Assembly: GCA_905178155.1 (NCBI GenBank)
Contig: CAJINV010000010.1
Location: 885,092-949,091, forward strand
Length of the DNA stretch: 64,000 nucleotides
Source: Amoebophrya sp. A120
Taxonomy: Eukaryota > Sar > Dinophyceae > Syndiniales > Amoebophryaceae
Reading direction: 5' to 3'
Below are positions 1 through 12,144 of this stretch, piece by piece; positions within the stretch are counted from its first letter, which is position 1, and each line of letters opens with the position of its first letter. A program made the translations under genes and the position numbers. The notes beneath the pieces are model-generated. The model had not been told where the DNA came from. It searched no databases and was given only the letters and a program-made list of their open reading frames with translations.

Positions 1-124
1 TTCAATGCTTATCGCAGGAGCCTGCGGGCCGCCGCGGGCGACAGTAGTTGTCCGCGGCCCTTTAGGGCCGCGGGGAAGTGGTGGAGCCCGCGGCGGCCCG
101 CAGGCTCCTGCGATAAGCTTTGAA
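1..124. repeat. 39-bp-arm GC-rich inverted repeat
   Basis: Bases 1-39 are the reverse complement of 86-124 with one mismatch. A second perfect hairpin (52-73, 10-bp arms, loop TT) sits inside the loop. The window starts at the outer arm, so the structure may extend upstream. No coding sequence is apparent. Confidence 0.85.
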
Positions 125-238
125 TGCGAATCCGGAAGCCCCCGATGACCCAGATACCTTCCTGGCCAGGGGGCCAGTTTCTCATGCAGGGGGCTTGCAG
201 AAGAAGGAGTGGGACTGTAATCAAAAATAAATAGCGCC

Positions 239-265
239 AAAGCGCGGCCCGCGGGGCCGCGCTTT
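239..265. repeat. 12-bp perfect GC palindrome
   Basis: Arms 239-250 and 254-265 are perfect complements around a 3-base loop. It lies just beyond the large hairpin at the window start and belongs to the same GC-rich block. Confidence 0.75.
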
Positions 266-1323
266 CGCCGCGCGGCTGGTTAGGCTTTCGCGCTGGTTAG
301 ATTTTCGCGCACGCATTTGGTTACCAATATCGCCCTCCGGGCGCGATCTTCATATTTTATGAGGGAATATTGATGTTGATGTACGAGGAATTGCACAAAC
401 AGTTGCGTCGAGTTAAAAACGCGAATCGAGCTGGCTGAATTTGAAAACGACAGCGCAAAAGGCTGAAATAGAAAAGTAAATTTAGCTAAAGGAATAAATA
501 CTATCGTGACCTGTCGGAAAAATGTGGCGAATGATTCATCAAAGTAGCGCCTTTTGGGATAGAAATAAATAAGTATGATCTACAGATGCTGCTCTCTGTG
601 GAGCGAGAGGGCTGAAGAAACCTGTGTAACCATAGAATGATCTCGTGGTGCAAGTAGACCTTCGTTTGTTTATAAAATTTCAAACGGTCTTGTTGTAGTC
701 CGGAAGATGACATTTGATTTGTTCGTGCCAGAGATCGTACGAGACGAATTGGGAAGATTCATCGCAAAGCACAGTGCTTCGCCTTCACCTTCTCCTATAA
801 AAAGTCTGGATCTGCTGATTACGTGCCGTGGTGTTGTATCTTCGTACGTATGCACTGCATACAGTTTTTTTCTCGTTCGAATTCGTTCGTCAGTAGACAG
901 ACTGCTCAACTACATGATCCGTAGACATTCTTACTTATTTCGTGTAGTCGTGTGGGCCACTTTTTCGACTTTCGTACGAAGAATTTATATACGAGGAAGC
1001 TGTAGGAACTTGGGCCTATCTACTCTTCGTGCAGCCTAGGGGTCGTTCGTCAGTGACTCGTCGTGGTATCTATTTGTATTTCAGTATCGAGTATCTTCAT
1101 GAAAGATTGACGTTGATCGCCATCCTCTTCATCTCGCATCGATTCATCGATTCGACAGTGCCCCAGTTTTTTGAAATCTTCGCAAGAAGTAAAAACCCGG
1201 AGAATTGATTTCTCTCAACAGCGTCTCGTTTTGTAAACGGGTTTTGCGCTCCTGTATCGGGAGTCAAAGGATTTAAGTCCAAGACCAGTCAAATTCCTAG
1301 AAGGAAAGAGAAAGACACACAAT
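266..1323. other. no gene seen
   Basis: Short open frames exist (for example 707-1039 on +), but none has a recognisable domain, compositional bias of coding sequence, or a neighbouring IE that would restore a longer frame. I see no RNA gene. Confidence 0.5.
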
Positions 1324-1837
1324 ATGAAAAAGGGGGTTTCCGTGGCAGTTGTGATGTCGGTCGGCGCCGTGCACCAGGGCGACCGCGCCCCCCCCCCCCC
1401 CCCCCCCCCAGACTACCCATCAGTGGGTCGGCAAGGAAGACGGGGGAGAGTTTCTGGAGATTGACGCGGGGAACTTGCCCGACCTGGGCCAGGTAGCCGG
1501 AGCCATCAACGGGGCAGTCTTTCCAGGGAACTCGCAAGAAGCCGTGGATAATGCGGCAACGTTGGGCAAAACAGTCACGGAGACTGCGGTATTGAACTCG
1601 AAGCCGGGGAAAGTCACAAAAGTGTTGGCGAAGGGAGCAGGCCTGTCGTGTGACAGCGGAGATGATATGGAGTGTTGCAAGGAAGGAGATTCGGGGTACC
1701 GGAACGATCAAGTCGTGAAAGTTTGCGAAAATCCGGCCAAGTGCGTGGCGGGTATCTGTGCTGAAGGGCCTCTTGCGGGAGCTCAGAACCAGGCAGAGTT
1801 CGTTACCGACGACGACCCGAATTTTTGGCAGCGATGA
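1324..1837 (+). CDS. small secreted-type protein, frame broken at a C22 tract
   Basis: ATG 1324 begins a short signal-peptide-like sequence (MKKGVSVAVVMSVGAVHQ), then the frame enters a run of 22 C at 1388-1409. The downstream frame, offset by one base, runs from 1409 to the stop at 1837 and looks coding. It is acidic and holds a cysteine cluster (CDSGDDMECC, then single Cys in VKVCENPAKCVAGIC) ending DDDPNFWQR. A tract of 21 or 24 C would fuse signal and mature part in one frame. The break is therefore either a homopolymer length error or real slippage. No family recognised. A secreted Cys-containing protein would fit a parasite effector, but that is inference. Confidence 0.5.
1388..1409 (+). 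repeat. C22 homopolymer inside the secreted-type CDS
   Basis: Twenty-two consecutive C separate the two halves of the reading frame. The length is one base off the value that keeps the frame open. Confidence 0.9.
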
Positions 1838-3685
1838 CATTGCAAATGCAGTGACACTGGACTAATACTCGAGGGGAAATCTTGAATGATACGCGAGAGG
1901 GATGCGTTTTTATAATGAAGAAGGCGCCAAGTAAGCATAGTTAACGCATATGAAAGCAACCCCTTCTTGTTCACTGCTGTCCCTTTCATTTCAATCAGAA
2001 CAAGCCACGATCTTGCCAAGAAAATGAGTTACCTTTTGAAGCACTATTACATGACTTACGTTTGATATGTACATTTTTTGAGACTTGCCACGAACTTTTA
2101 TTTCGATGCACGGAGATGAAGTGGTACAACAGCATAGTGCCCACAGATACTGCAACAATGGGCAGAGGAAAACATTCTAAAGGTGCTCGCTGGTTGTACA
2201 AGTTACGCAGCCACGTGGCAGGAGGCAGAGAAGCACGCTCTCGTTCTACTTTGTTGCGTATTGTAAAATCCTCGTGTTTCGGCTTCAACATTTTGATCGT
2301 GTATTAGCAACAGCTGCAATTTCAGATTCATTTAAGTCAGGTACTAACTAGTATGGGAGGCCGACGAGGCCGACAACTTCCTACTTCGCATCCTTCGTTC
2401 AAAAAGTTTGAATTTTCAATATTTACACATGGCCACAACTTCAATTATTCGTCTACCCTGATTTCATTTTTATCCTCTGTTACCCACCTGCACCTTCGGG
2501 CGAAGCGTTCAGAGTTCGATCCCAAAAAAAAAGTTTTCTCCTTCCCTTGATTTAAGCGCAAAACCAAAACAGCATCGTATCCCGGTGGATTAAAAAAGTA
2601 CCCACTTCAACATAGTCATAGTTATGTAGAATACGAATTCCCGTGTGCAATATTTTCCTCCGGGCTTGAAGAGTAGAACAGGGAGTTGCGAAGCAAGAGG
2701 TGGTATCTGCGATAGCATTGCAGACGCATTCCCTCGTGCTCACTGTACGGATGGAAGAGGAAGTGCAAGAAATTATATACAGCCGCCACATACGATACCT
2801 ACCGCGACCCGCATATAATTCTGTCGAAAAGTCGTGCTTTGTTTCTTTCAGTAGCCGGCTCCAAATGCGGCCAATGTCAATCCGAAGGAAACTACTTGCA
2901 AGACTTGTGAACACGTAGTCGTGAATCAGACTTATTCGCTGTAAAATATTTTTTTGGGGGATACGCCAAAAAATTCAGATCTGTAGCCGTGGGGCAAAAA
3001 TCTCCTCCGTCGTGTACGCGTCCTGTGCCACACGACGACTTGTGTTTTCGTTTTGACGTTGCTTGTTCTGATGTTATATATGAAAACAACTAGGCCACAT
3101 ATGCGTTTTTTGATTTGCCACACTCGGTGGAGTTGTGCAGCAGCTCCAGCAGTCAAGAATCGAGAACTTGTACAGAGTGAACCTCAAACAAGTAGATGCG
3201 CCGCGAGAGCAGGAGGGAAGCTCGTCGAGAGATTCTTTTTAATCGACATAAAGTTCAGCTTACACTTCGTTTTAAAAACATACAAAAAATAAAAGCCCAA
3301 GACGAGCACTGTTTGCTCGACAATAAAGGAGCTCTGAAGTTTGGCTGGTTGTCTAAAGACACAGACTAACTCCCGTGAAGATGATGCCCCTTCTTTCTAC
3401 CCAAACACAAAGTATAGTTCTTGGAAAAAGTATTCACTCAAAACCTGACCTGCGAGTATCAATGAACGATGACTCCTTTCCATTAGGAATGAAGCTTTAA
3501 TTTGAAGTGCTTGTACATGTACAAAAAAACTTGTGAACAACAATCGTGAAGACTACTTGATTGTGGTTTTGTCATTGTTTTTGAATTTTTGCCTGAGAGA
3601 GACTCACGAATATTTTTTATCGTTTCGGAGGTTTCCGTTTCCACACTGGAGTTCGAGCTAAGGTTACGAGTAGTATTTTTCAGCC
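1838..3685. other. intergenic, no gene seen
   Basis: Several 60-120 codon frames occur on both strands, none convincing. A pyrimidine-rich stretch with CAG at 3681-3683, two bases before ATG 3686, could be a splice acceptor, for example for a trans-spliced leader as known in dinoflagellates; this is inference. Confidence 0.45.
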
Positions 3686-6600
3686 ATGAAGACGCTTACT
3701 TTTTCAGAAACGAAAGATCAAGCGGAGCCCTCATCGTTTCCTCGCGATGATTCCTGTTTACGTGCTTCCCCCTCTTCCGATTACGACCCCACCCTGACGG
3801 CGCCACCCTCTCCCGTGGAAATAACCACCAGTAGCCAAGCACCTCCCACGTCGGCCTTCGAACAGCAACAGATTCCGCTGATCCTGGAACTCTGCCTGCC
3901 CTTCTACGACCTGCAGGATTTGAAAACGCTGCGACAGGTCTGCAGAAGGGAGGCGCCGGTGTGCGAAAACCTGGAGTACGGTTGGCAATTGCTCTGGGAG
4001 AATTTGTACCAGTACGCCATCCCGAACCGAAAATGCTCCAGAGTCTTGAAGCAATGGATCCAGGCGAGATTGGCTGCGGTTGCGGAAGGAAGTGGCGGTT
4101 TTTCGATTGCAGGTCGTAGTCGTAGTGCAGGAGCGACGAGGTCGTTTTATTCTTCCTCTTCTTCTTCCCCGACCGGTAAAAGTACAAGTGACGCCAGTCG
4201 GCCCGCAGGGGAAGGAGCGTCTTTTTCCCTAGATGAAACAGCACGAACTTTTTCTACGCATCTTCCCCTTGATTTTCCTTCGCAGGAAACCAACTGCAAT
4301 ACGAACACGTCGACGACGATGGGCAATTATGATAAACAGCAGCAGTTTCAAGTCTATGAAAACGCGGTCCGACTGGTGCATTGGATCGTGAAAAGGGTGA
4401 AGCAGGAAGAAATTGAGCAGCTTATCAAATGCAAATATGTCTGGGTCTGGAAGGTTCCAACTTCTGATGCTGTCTCTGGATTCGAAAAAAATCTGTATTG
4501 CATGACAAGCAAGACGAGTCTTGTTTGTGCTACGCGGAGAAGGCATTTCTCATGCACAATAGGCATCAGGAAGCCCTCTGCAAATCTGTCATGCTAGGCC
4601 ATGCATTACAGGCATCAGGGGTCATGCAGCATATGCATGACAAACCTGGCAACTACTTTCCAGACCCAGCAGACATATTTGCAATGGATGCAGCTGCTCG
4701 GAGGGCAATTTTTGACCAGTGCGCTGTACTTGCTACACGAAGCGCGGCACGAATGCGATATGGAATGCAAAAATGTCTGGGTCTGGAAGATGGCGAGATT
4801 TGTCATGCTAGTCTGGCATGACTCTGCACTTTGTATTGCGTGGCCACCAAGAGGTCCTCTTGCCTGTCATGCAAAAGCGCAGTTTCTCATGCGAACTACG
4901 CAGCACATAGGCACCAAAAAACTTGTCATGCTTGGCTGCGCAGTACAGAGGACTTATTGTTCACGGACTTGCATCACAAGTTTCCAGACCCAGACATATT
5001 TGCAACCCATATGCGAGAAGCAGCGGCAAGAGGAGAAGATGAAGAAGGCGCCGGCAAACGTGATTGCGCCCAAATTGTGGATATGCACTGCAAAAGTATC
5101 GTACTCGTATAAATGCAGCACAAATTTCCTCAGCATGAGAAACAAAATTTGTAATGCGGATTTGACTTAACAAAAAGAAAAAGATTTGTAATGCATGACT
5201 GCAATACGAATACGATGCTTTTGCATTTGATAGTGGAGGCGGCGAAGTCCTTCGACGATGAACAGCAACTTGTGCATATGCAAGAAAAAAATTGTGTAAG
5301 TGTGAGTCTGTGATGCAAGGAATGCAGCACAGTTACACTTTGTCATGCTGGTGTTGAGTCATGAAGCTGTTTTTCATATGTGTTTCCACTGATACGAGCT
5401 GTGCACGACAGGCTTTCTCTGTCATGCAGAGCAAATTTGTTAATGTCATGCTGGCACAACTCCAACAGACCTAGTACACTGACACAGTTTAATATTTTTT
5501 CCTGGATAATGCATGATTTGCGACGATCACTTCACGTCGGGCACCATGGTGGATGCAGCTACGACGAGCCCGACGAATGATGATCTGCAGGCTCTAGAAG
5601 TTGTACAGCCGGTGCAAGTAGAACAGATAAGCCGGGAGCTGCGGCGAGATCATGATGACGCTGATTTTCACGATTTCGCCCCGGACACGCGGAGCAGGAG
5701 CTTGGAAATTCCCGCGTCTCTTTCCCCAAACTACAGCGAAGTGGATGCAGGAAACGCAACATCTTGTACTACCGCATCAAGTAGGGGGCTCCAAAAAATT
5801 CTCTCGGATGACCACGAAGTGCGGTTGGATTTACTGCTCCTCCTGGCCCTCCTCGCCACAAAGGAGCTGAATAACCAGAAGCACGTGACGCAACTGCAGA
5901 ACAACGTGAATTCCCAGCTGCACGAAGAGTATCAAGTGCAAAAATGTCTGGGTCTGGAAGAATGCATGTTTGTCATGCTTGTCTGGCATGACTCTGAAAT
6001 CTGTCATGCGCGTTACCCAAGAGCTCCATTTTTCTGTGATGCAGAAACGCAGTTTGTCATGTAGAATAGGCAACACCTAGAAGCTCAGAAACTTGTCATG
6101 CTGAGCCAGCACTTGTGGCCTCATCATGAGACGCCACCCAGCATCACAAGTTTCCAGACCCAGACATTTTTGCATTTGATAAAGAGCTGCGCCTGATTGC
6201 CAACGAAGAATTTTCCTGCGAGTGCGAAATCCCGATCGCGGAGCACCCGAACTCGAATTGTGCCTATCAACTGTAAAAATGCCTGGGTCTGGAAGATTCT
6301 GAGACTTGTCATGCAAGTTTTGCATGAGCCCTGATGCAGATAGTATGTATCAGAGATTTTTTGAGGGCTTCTGGATGCCTATTCCGCATGACAAATGCCC
6401 TCTTGCTTCCCGTAGCAAAAGTTACATTCCTTTTGGTACTCATGCAATACAGATTTTTTTGGAATCCAACTGCAGCATCACAAGTTGCATCCTTCCAGAC
6501 CCAGACATTTTTACATGTGATAGTGCCGTGTCCATGACAATCTACCAGCAGCGGGTGAAGAAGGAGCTCGCGATATCATGTGTAAAAACGTCCCCACCCC

Positions 6601-9600
6601 AGAGTTGTAATGCAAATCTGCATGCTGAGAATGTTTCTCATGCGGAGACCCATGAGAAGCAGTCTCTAGTCGTGTTGTGGGATTTGTGATGCTAGAATCA
6701 GCATGATATGCTAGAACTGTGATGCTGCTGAACAAGCTAAACAGGATTACACTGCGAGGCCAAACTTGTCATGCGCAACAGCAAAAGCTGACAGATTTGT
6801 CTAGCAGATTTCCCAGCTTGGCTCTGGTGTGGGGACGTTTTTACTCAGGATGCGCGAAGTTCACAAATAACGACGAAAACTTGCTGTATGAGAATGAAAA
6901 ATCCCCCCTCCCCATATCAAAACGAAGTTTCTGATGCTGGATTTGCGTACACAAATCTGATTTGTGTTGCAGAAAGGCATGGCGGCCAGATCCGCAGGCT
7001 AGCTGGGGGCGTATGGGTCTAGTTGCTCAGCATGGCAAACGGCCTCCCTTTAGGCCCAACGGCATGACAAACCGCCTCCATAATATGGCGGAAGCTTCTG
7101 CCCTTGTCTTCTTGCAAGACAGATGTGATTTGTGACCTCAAATCAGCAACACAAATTTCCGGAGCCATACCTTTTCAATATGGGGAGGGGGGATTTTTCC
7201 ACGCGATATGCTGAACCTGCTGCCCAGCAGAAACTTGATCAACCTGGCCCTGGCTGGGGAAGGCAGTCCAGCAACCGAAGCTGCGGAACCACCAGACGAG
7301 GAACGAAGTAAAACTGAGGTTGCCACCGACAACGCGCTAGCGCATCTACTGCGGTCTGCGGCGAAAGCGAACCACGTGGAGGTGGGGAGACTGCTATATT
7401 ACAATGAAAAATGCTCCCACCGCAGAATTCGCAAAAGTGTCTCATGCAAAGTCTCCAAATGAAAGCTTTTCGTCTTGCATGAAAGGACTAAGACGAGCCT
7501 TTCTGATGCACAATCTAGCTGCGCAAGGTGTCTTTTGCAAGGCAGACCCGGCTGCTGTTGGGCTCCTTTGCAACACGAATTTGAGCTATTCAGCATGGAA
7601 AATCTGTGATGCTGACATATGCAAGACGGGGAATGTTTCCATTGGAAAGGTTAGCATCTACAAATGCTGCCAAGTTCTGGGGTGGGACATTTTTCACTGT
7701 AGTATGCTACTGGACTGCTTTTCGTTTTCATCATCGAACACAAGTGCGAAGAGCCGCAGAATACAGAGCGACGATGAAATATCCTAGGAAAAAACGTTGT
7801 TAGTGTAAATTTATGATGCGCAACATGCAAGATGATTGCGTCTGTCATGCTTGGCATGCATCGGAGGGCCCATTAAAGGGCGTTCCCACGACGTACTATC
7901 TGCGCATGACAGGTTTTTGCTGTCATGCCAGACAAATTTGCAATGCTGGTCCTCCAAAAAAGTTACACCTACAATGTTTTTTTCTTGGATATGAAAAAAC
8001 AGACCTCTCGACGTCTGAGATGGAGCAAAACAACAACGTCACCCAACATCATACAGAAAGCAACAAAACACTGGACAAGATGCTGGGGAAAGACGCCAAC
8101 AGCCGCGATTTGGTGGTTGAAGTGGGGCACACGCAGCTTTCCGCTTTCCCGCTGCTTATTGCCGCGAAGGAAGGCAACTGCGGATTCTGCCGGATGCTGC
8201 TACACTTCCGCGCGGATGTGAACCAAAAGGACCAGAACGGGCGGACCGCACTGATGATGGCGATTTGTTACAAAAGGAAGAATGTCGTCGAAATGTTTCT
8301 TCGGGATAGTAGTAGGAGTGTTGACCACCAACTCGTCCCCGAGGCCTCCCGCGCTGCTGGTGGGAGACTACGAGAGAACTCACTTCAAACCCAGGTTGAT
8401 GAAGAAAACCTGCGACTACAGCAATCCCTGCAACTCAACGCAGGAGCCCAGAGATCTGGGGCGCCAGGGCTCAGCAAGTTTCAAGTAGAGCAATTAAAGG
8501 GGCCGAGTCATTTCGATGCCCGCTTGCACTTTCCTGCAATAGATGAAGCGCGCGAAAAATTGAAAGAAAAGAGCAACGAAAACCACTAGAATAGCCGCAT
8601 GAGATAGATAGAAGCAGCCTTGTAGGATGTGTTTAGATTTTATTGGCTTGGTAAATTTCGAACGAATTCCGAAACGCCTTAGGCGGGATATGTCAGCACT
8701 GTGGCAGCATGTGGCTGAATATGGTCAAGCCGTCTCGGAATTGATCGAAAAGCCGCCAGAGAATTTGAAGCACGGCAAGAAATAGAGATAAGCGAACAAG
8801 GCAGCTACGCGAGCGAGTTGGCCACAGTCACAAAGTAGAAGCCGCGAAACCCAGGCAAAGGCATCGGACCAAATCGCTAGAATCGCTCACAGTATCGATT
8901 TAGCTGGATTAGGTCGAGCAGTTTGCTGAATTTCGAGCGCCAGGAATTTTGCAAACCACACGAAGCGAATCGCAGTAGCCCAGTAGTCTTGAACGATTAA
9001 GATCACGACATAGGCGGGATGTTTGGATCGGTAAAATCCCCAATCCTACTAATGTCGTGGATCCAAATCGTGCAAGGAGAAGGACTCATAAGGATCATAG
9101 GCCTACGAAATAGGTAGGAAGATCATTCAAAGTACTTCAAAAGCCTCAATGACACCACTCACATGAACACTTGAACACATTAGACAGGGCCAAGATGGCT
9201 ATTTGTTACCGAATAGAAGCTAGCAACTCACGTCATGCCATCGTAGATAGACACACTCCACTCATGGAGATTAGATTTGGGATACGCCCTGTGTTCACTC
9301 CAACTGGATCCAACTTACCACTGCCAGACAGGATTGGGACTATTTCCCAACACACTTCAAACCCAGGTTGATGAAGAAAGCCTGCGACTACAGCAATCCC
9401 TGCAACTCAACGCCACCACCGACTTCGGGTATAACGTCCTCCATTACGCGTGTCTCGCCTTCGAGCCGGACATTGTCTATCTACTGTTGCAAGCTGGAAA
9501 ACAATTAGAACAGCGTGACAATCTGGCCTTCTCCTTTCCGGTATCGAATGTAAAAGTGTCTGGGTCTGGTTCTGGAAGAGTGCATGTTTGTCATGCTTGT

Positions 9601-11310
9601 CTGGCATGACTCTCAAATCTGTCATGCACGTTACCAAAGAGCGCCATTTTTTTGTGATGAAACGCAGTTTGTCATGCAGAATAGGAAACACCTAGAAGCT
9701 CAGACACTTGTCATGCTGACCCAGCACTTGTGGCCTCCTCATGATACGCCACCCAGCATCACAAGTTTCCAGACCCAGACACTTTTGCATTTGATATCCG
9801 GCGTTTGTGAACCACCGGGAGCGGTCTCGACAGCGGACGCCCTTGCTCGAATCCTGCGCGTTGCTTTCCCGGGTATCGCCTGCAACGGAAAGCCAGAGCG
9901 TGATCAGAAATTTGCTAGCCAGGACAGAACACCAACACGGAGCGGCAACGGCGAATGATTATCCACATGTTCTTGCACACGGTACCGGAACCGCGTCCAG
10001 TTCCTCGGATTCAGAAACTACAGCCAGTGCCGCCGGCGGAGCTGCTGAACAGTCGAACCGAAGCAGCCGGAAACTGGAGTCCCTGATTATTACAGTGAAA
10101 AATGCCCGCACCCCCAAAGAGACAACAATTTGTGATGCGAAGTTTCCAAATGAACACTTTTTGTCATGCATGAAAGGAGTACAAATCTTTCTGATGCACA
10201 TTCTAGGCGTGTATAGCATCGCTCGCATGACAAGCGCCACCCTTGCTGGGATCTTCTGCAATAGAGGTTTTTGCTATAATTCACGATGGAAAATCTGTGA
10301 TGCTGATAGATGCAAAGGGGCGAAGGTTTCACTTGAAAAGGTTTGCAATACAAATGCTCCCAAGTTCTGGGGTGGGGGCGTTTTTCATTGTAATACTGAT
10401 TGGCGATGAATGCGTCTATGACCGGTCGTGGACGCGGCTCGAGCTGGACTCCAGTCGCGACTTTCAGTTGAAGAAGATCGTGGCGCACTTACTTCTCGCG
10501 AAGGCGGATGTGTTGGCCCCTCAAAGCGGGGGGATTTCGACGTTCGCGGAGCACGGAACGCAGCAGGACGCGCTTTCCATCGTGTTGCTAGAGAAGAAAA
10601 GGTGGGATTTTTACCAGTGATATGAAATGTAAAAATGTCTGGGTCTGAAAGATTCTGAGATTTTTCATGCACGTTTTGCATGACCCAGGATGTCTATAAT
10701 GCACGACCGCGCATCACAGATTTTGAGAGGGCTTCCTGATGCCTACTCCGCATGACAAACACCCTCCCCGCGTAGCACAAACTAGACTCCTCGTGCTGGT
10801 CATGCAATACAGATTTTTCTAGAGTCCAAAGTTAGCATCACAAGTTCCAATCTTCCAGACCCAGACATTTTTGCATTTGATAAATGGATGAAGGAGTTTC
10901 TCTTGCAGAGGACTCTGCAAAGCCGCAAGAGTGACATAAGGAAGCAAGAGCAGCATCTGGCGGATTCGGCAGCGGTAGCAGACGAAATAGGTCGCGGGAG
11001 TTGTTCCTCCTCGTCAACTGCTGCTTCTGCTTGCACCGGGACAGCTAGAGCAGGTCGTGGTATGAAAAACAGCAGTGCTGAATCGAGTTCATCCGCCTCT
11101 TCGGCCACAGGCGAGACCAGTCTTCACATGTCAGCTGGCACAGCACCCTCTCCACGGTCATCACCTCCAACGCGAGCAGATCATGTCGGGCAACAAGAAG
11201 AGGGGCCATCAAAACAGCAGGCGGTTCTTCACACAGTAGAGACCACACGGGTCGAAAATCGGCTTCTCGAGGTCGAGGAAATCTATGCGAGGATGATAGC
11301 AGACGGATAG
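3686..11310 (+). CDS. ankyrin-repeat protein with possible N-terminal F-box
   Basis: Unnamed ankyrin-repeat protein. Exons: 3686-4422, 4691-4758, 5012-5081, 5233-5276, 5509-5929, 6182-6264, 6523-6573, 6853-6886, 7209-7396, 7705-7779, 7992-8394, 9367-9541, 9797-10087, 10396-10620, 10883-11310. Each IE junction keeps one of two 5-bp TSD copies. The N-terminus has an F-box-like stretch (LCLPFYDLQDLKTLRQVCRR). Ankyrin-type helices follow around 7330-7396 (LAHLLRSAAKANHVEVGRLL), 8150-8290 (FPLLIAAKEGNCGFCRMLLH, then GRTALMMAICYKRKNVVEMF) and 9420-9500 (GYNVLHYACLAFEPDIVYLL). The C-terminus is low-complexity Ser/Ala with a charged tail. An F-box plus ankyrin layout would suggest an SCF substrate adaptor, but the F-box call is weak. 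Frame is continuous across all 14 inferred junctions. ATG 3686 is the first ATG of the first exon's frame. Confidence 0.75.
4423..4690. mobile_element. introner element IE1, family A
   Basis: Family A has TIRs containing TGTCTGGGTCTGGAAG, usually starts TATCAAATGC and ends GCATTTGATA. TSD CAGCT on both sides. Excision with one TSD copy joins the peptide EEIEQ to LLGGQF. Confidence 0.9.
4759..5011. mobile_element. introner element IE2, family A
   Basis: TSD TGCGA on both sides. Its interior is nearly the same as IE58 in the TTLL gene, in the same orientation. Confidence 0.9.
5082..5232. mobile_element. introner element IE3, family H
   Basis: Family H is the shortest (about 150-190 bp), with TIRs containing GCAAAAGTATCGTACTCG. 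TSD GTGGA on both sides. Confidence 0.88.
5277..5508. mobile_element. introner element IE4, family E
   Basis: Family E has TIRs like GCAAGAAAAAACTGTG. TSD GTGCA/ATGCA. Excision connects NSNLC to MICDDHF in frame. Confidence 0.85.
5930..6181. mobile_element. introner element IE5, family A
   Basis: TSD AAGAG on both sides. Near-identical to IE11 in the same gene; IE49 is the same sequence in reverse orientation. Confidence 0.92.
6265..6522. mobile_element. introner element IE6, family A
   Basis: TSD GTGCC on both sides; TIR variant with TGCCTGGGTCTGGAAG at the left end. Confidence 0.9.
6574..6852. mobile_element. introner element IE7, family C
   Basis: Family C has TIRs containing AAAAACGTCCCCACCC and ends TCAGGATA or similar; the usual size is 279 bp. 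TSD CGCGA on both sides. IE15 carries the same interior inverted. Confidence 0.9.
6887..7208. mobile_element. introner element IE8, family B
   Basis: Family B has TIRs containing CCCCCCTCCCCATATC, typically 310-322 bp. TSD TGCTG on both sides. Confidence 0.9.
7397..7704. mobile_element. introner element IE9, family I
   Basis: Family I has TIRs like ACAATGAAAAATGC. TSD TGCTA on both sides. Exactly as long (308 bp) as IE12, the other member here. Confidence 0.88.
7780..7991. mobile_element. introner element IE10, family E
   Basis: TSD TGAAA on both sides; excision joins QSDDE to KTDLSTSEM. Confidence 0.88.
8395..9366 (+). other. 972-bp GT-AG intron bounded by 61-bp direct repeats
   Basis: The segments 8381-8441 and 9353-9413 are identical at 60 of 61 bases, and both contain CCCAG|GTTGATG. 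Splicing from GT in the first copy to AG in the second removes 972 bp, a multiple of 3, and joins ankyrin coding sequence in frame. Reading through instead stops at 8589. The middle (8590-9170) has no open frame of note. Confidence 0.75.
9542..9796. mobile_element. introner element IE11, family A
   Basis: TSD TCCGG on both sides. The left TIR has a small internal duplication (GGTCTGGTTCTGGAAG). Confidence 0.9.
10088..10395. mobile_element. introner element IE12, family I
   Basis: TSD CTGAT on both sides; excision joins KLESLI to GDECVYD. Confidence 0.88.
10621..10882. mobile_element. introner element IE13, family A
   Basis: TSD imperfect (AGTGA/AATGG). Using the right copy restores frame into the last exon, WMKEFLLQ. 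Confidence 0.82.
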
Positions 11311-12144
11311 GCGTAGGTCGCAGAAGTAGTAAGTAGACAGAGGCGAGGTATTTTGATATGAAATGGTACTAGCACGTGGTTCTTGTTCATGCAACCGGAT
11401 GGATTCTGCAAAAGAAGTACGAGCATAGTTTGAACGAGAAACAACAAGATCATCGGAAAACAAAATGAACAGAATGGAAAATGAAGGTGCCATATAAAGT
11501 AATTCTGTTTGATGACCGGGTTATGGAAGGTATTGTTTGTGAGCGCGAGGACGTGTTTTCACTTTTTTGATTGTTCCTGTCATCTTGATCAGCCCGCACA
11601 AAGAGAAGTAGTTCATCGTTGTCCACTAGCCGTGGTGTTGTAGAAGAATTTCTTCACTTTGTTCTGATTCCGCTGGCTCGGTTGTCTACTTATACTTTTC
11701 GGCTCAAATACAATAGCGCCTGTGCTGGCCAAAGTTCTTGAGTCTTCACATTTTTTTTTGTTTAAAATGCTCGGTCGTGAAGATGTTGCGACCTCTTGTA
11801 AGCGTTCTTGTGTTGAACATCAAGGTGATGAATTGTAGTTCGATCAGGAAGAAGATCTAGATCTTGGCTCATGATGAACATGCGATTGCATAAAAAAAAG
11901 AATCTGGTTTCTGAATTAATGCACGAAGGAAGAAGGGAGGCGACTCTCCTTCTGCTAAAAATCGAAGAATAAGAGGAATATTGTACACCGTTTGAACAAT
12001 ACGAGCCTGCGAGAACGATTCAAAACAAGCAGCAACCAGTTATTTTTGAGTGGCCTTCTTCATCGTCACACTCTCGCACAGCTAAGTATTTAGCAACGTT
12101 ATGTTTATTTGCCACCTGTTCATCTTGCCGCCACAGGAGCTGCA
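11311..12144. other. intergenic, no gene seen
   Basis: AT-richer than the flanking exons. No domain-bearing frame, IE or RNA gene recognised. Confidence 0.5.

Noticed and set aside
707-1039. 110-codon + strand frame
   Set aside because: No domain, no coding bias, no neighbouring IE, and AT-rich intergenic surroundings.
12109-12144. Upstream start of the unrecognised gene at a TTG codon
   Set aside because: Nuclear genes start at ATG; 12145 is the first ATG in that frame.
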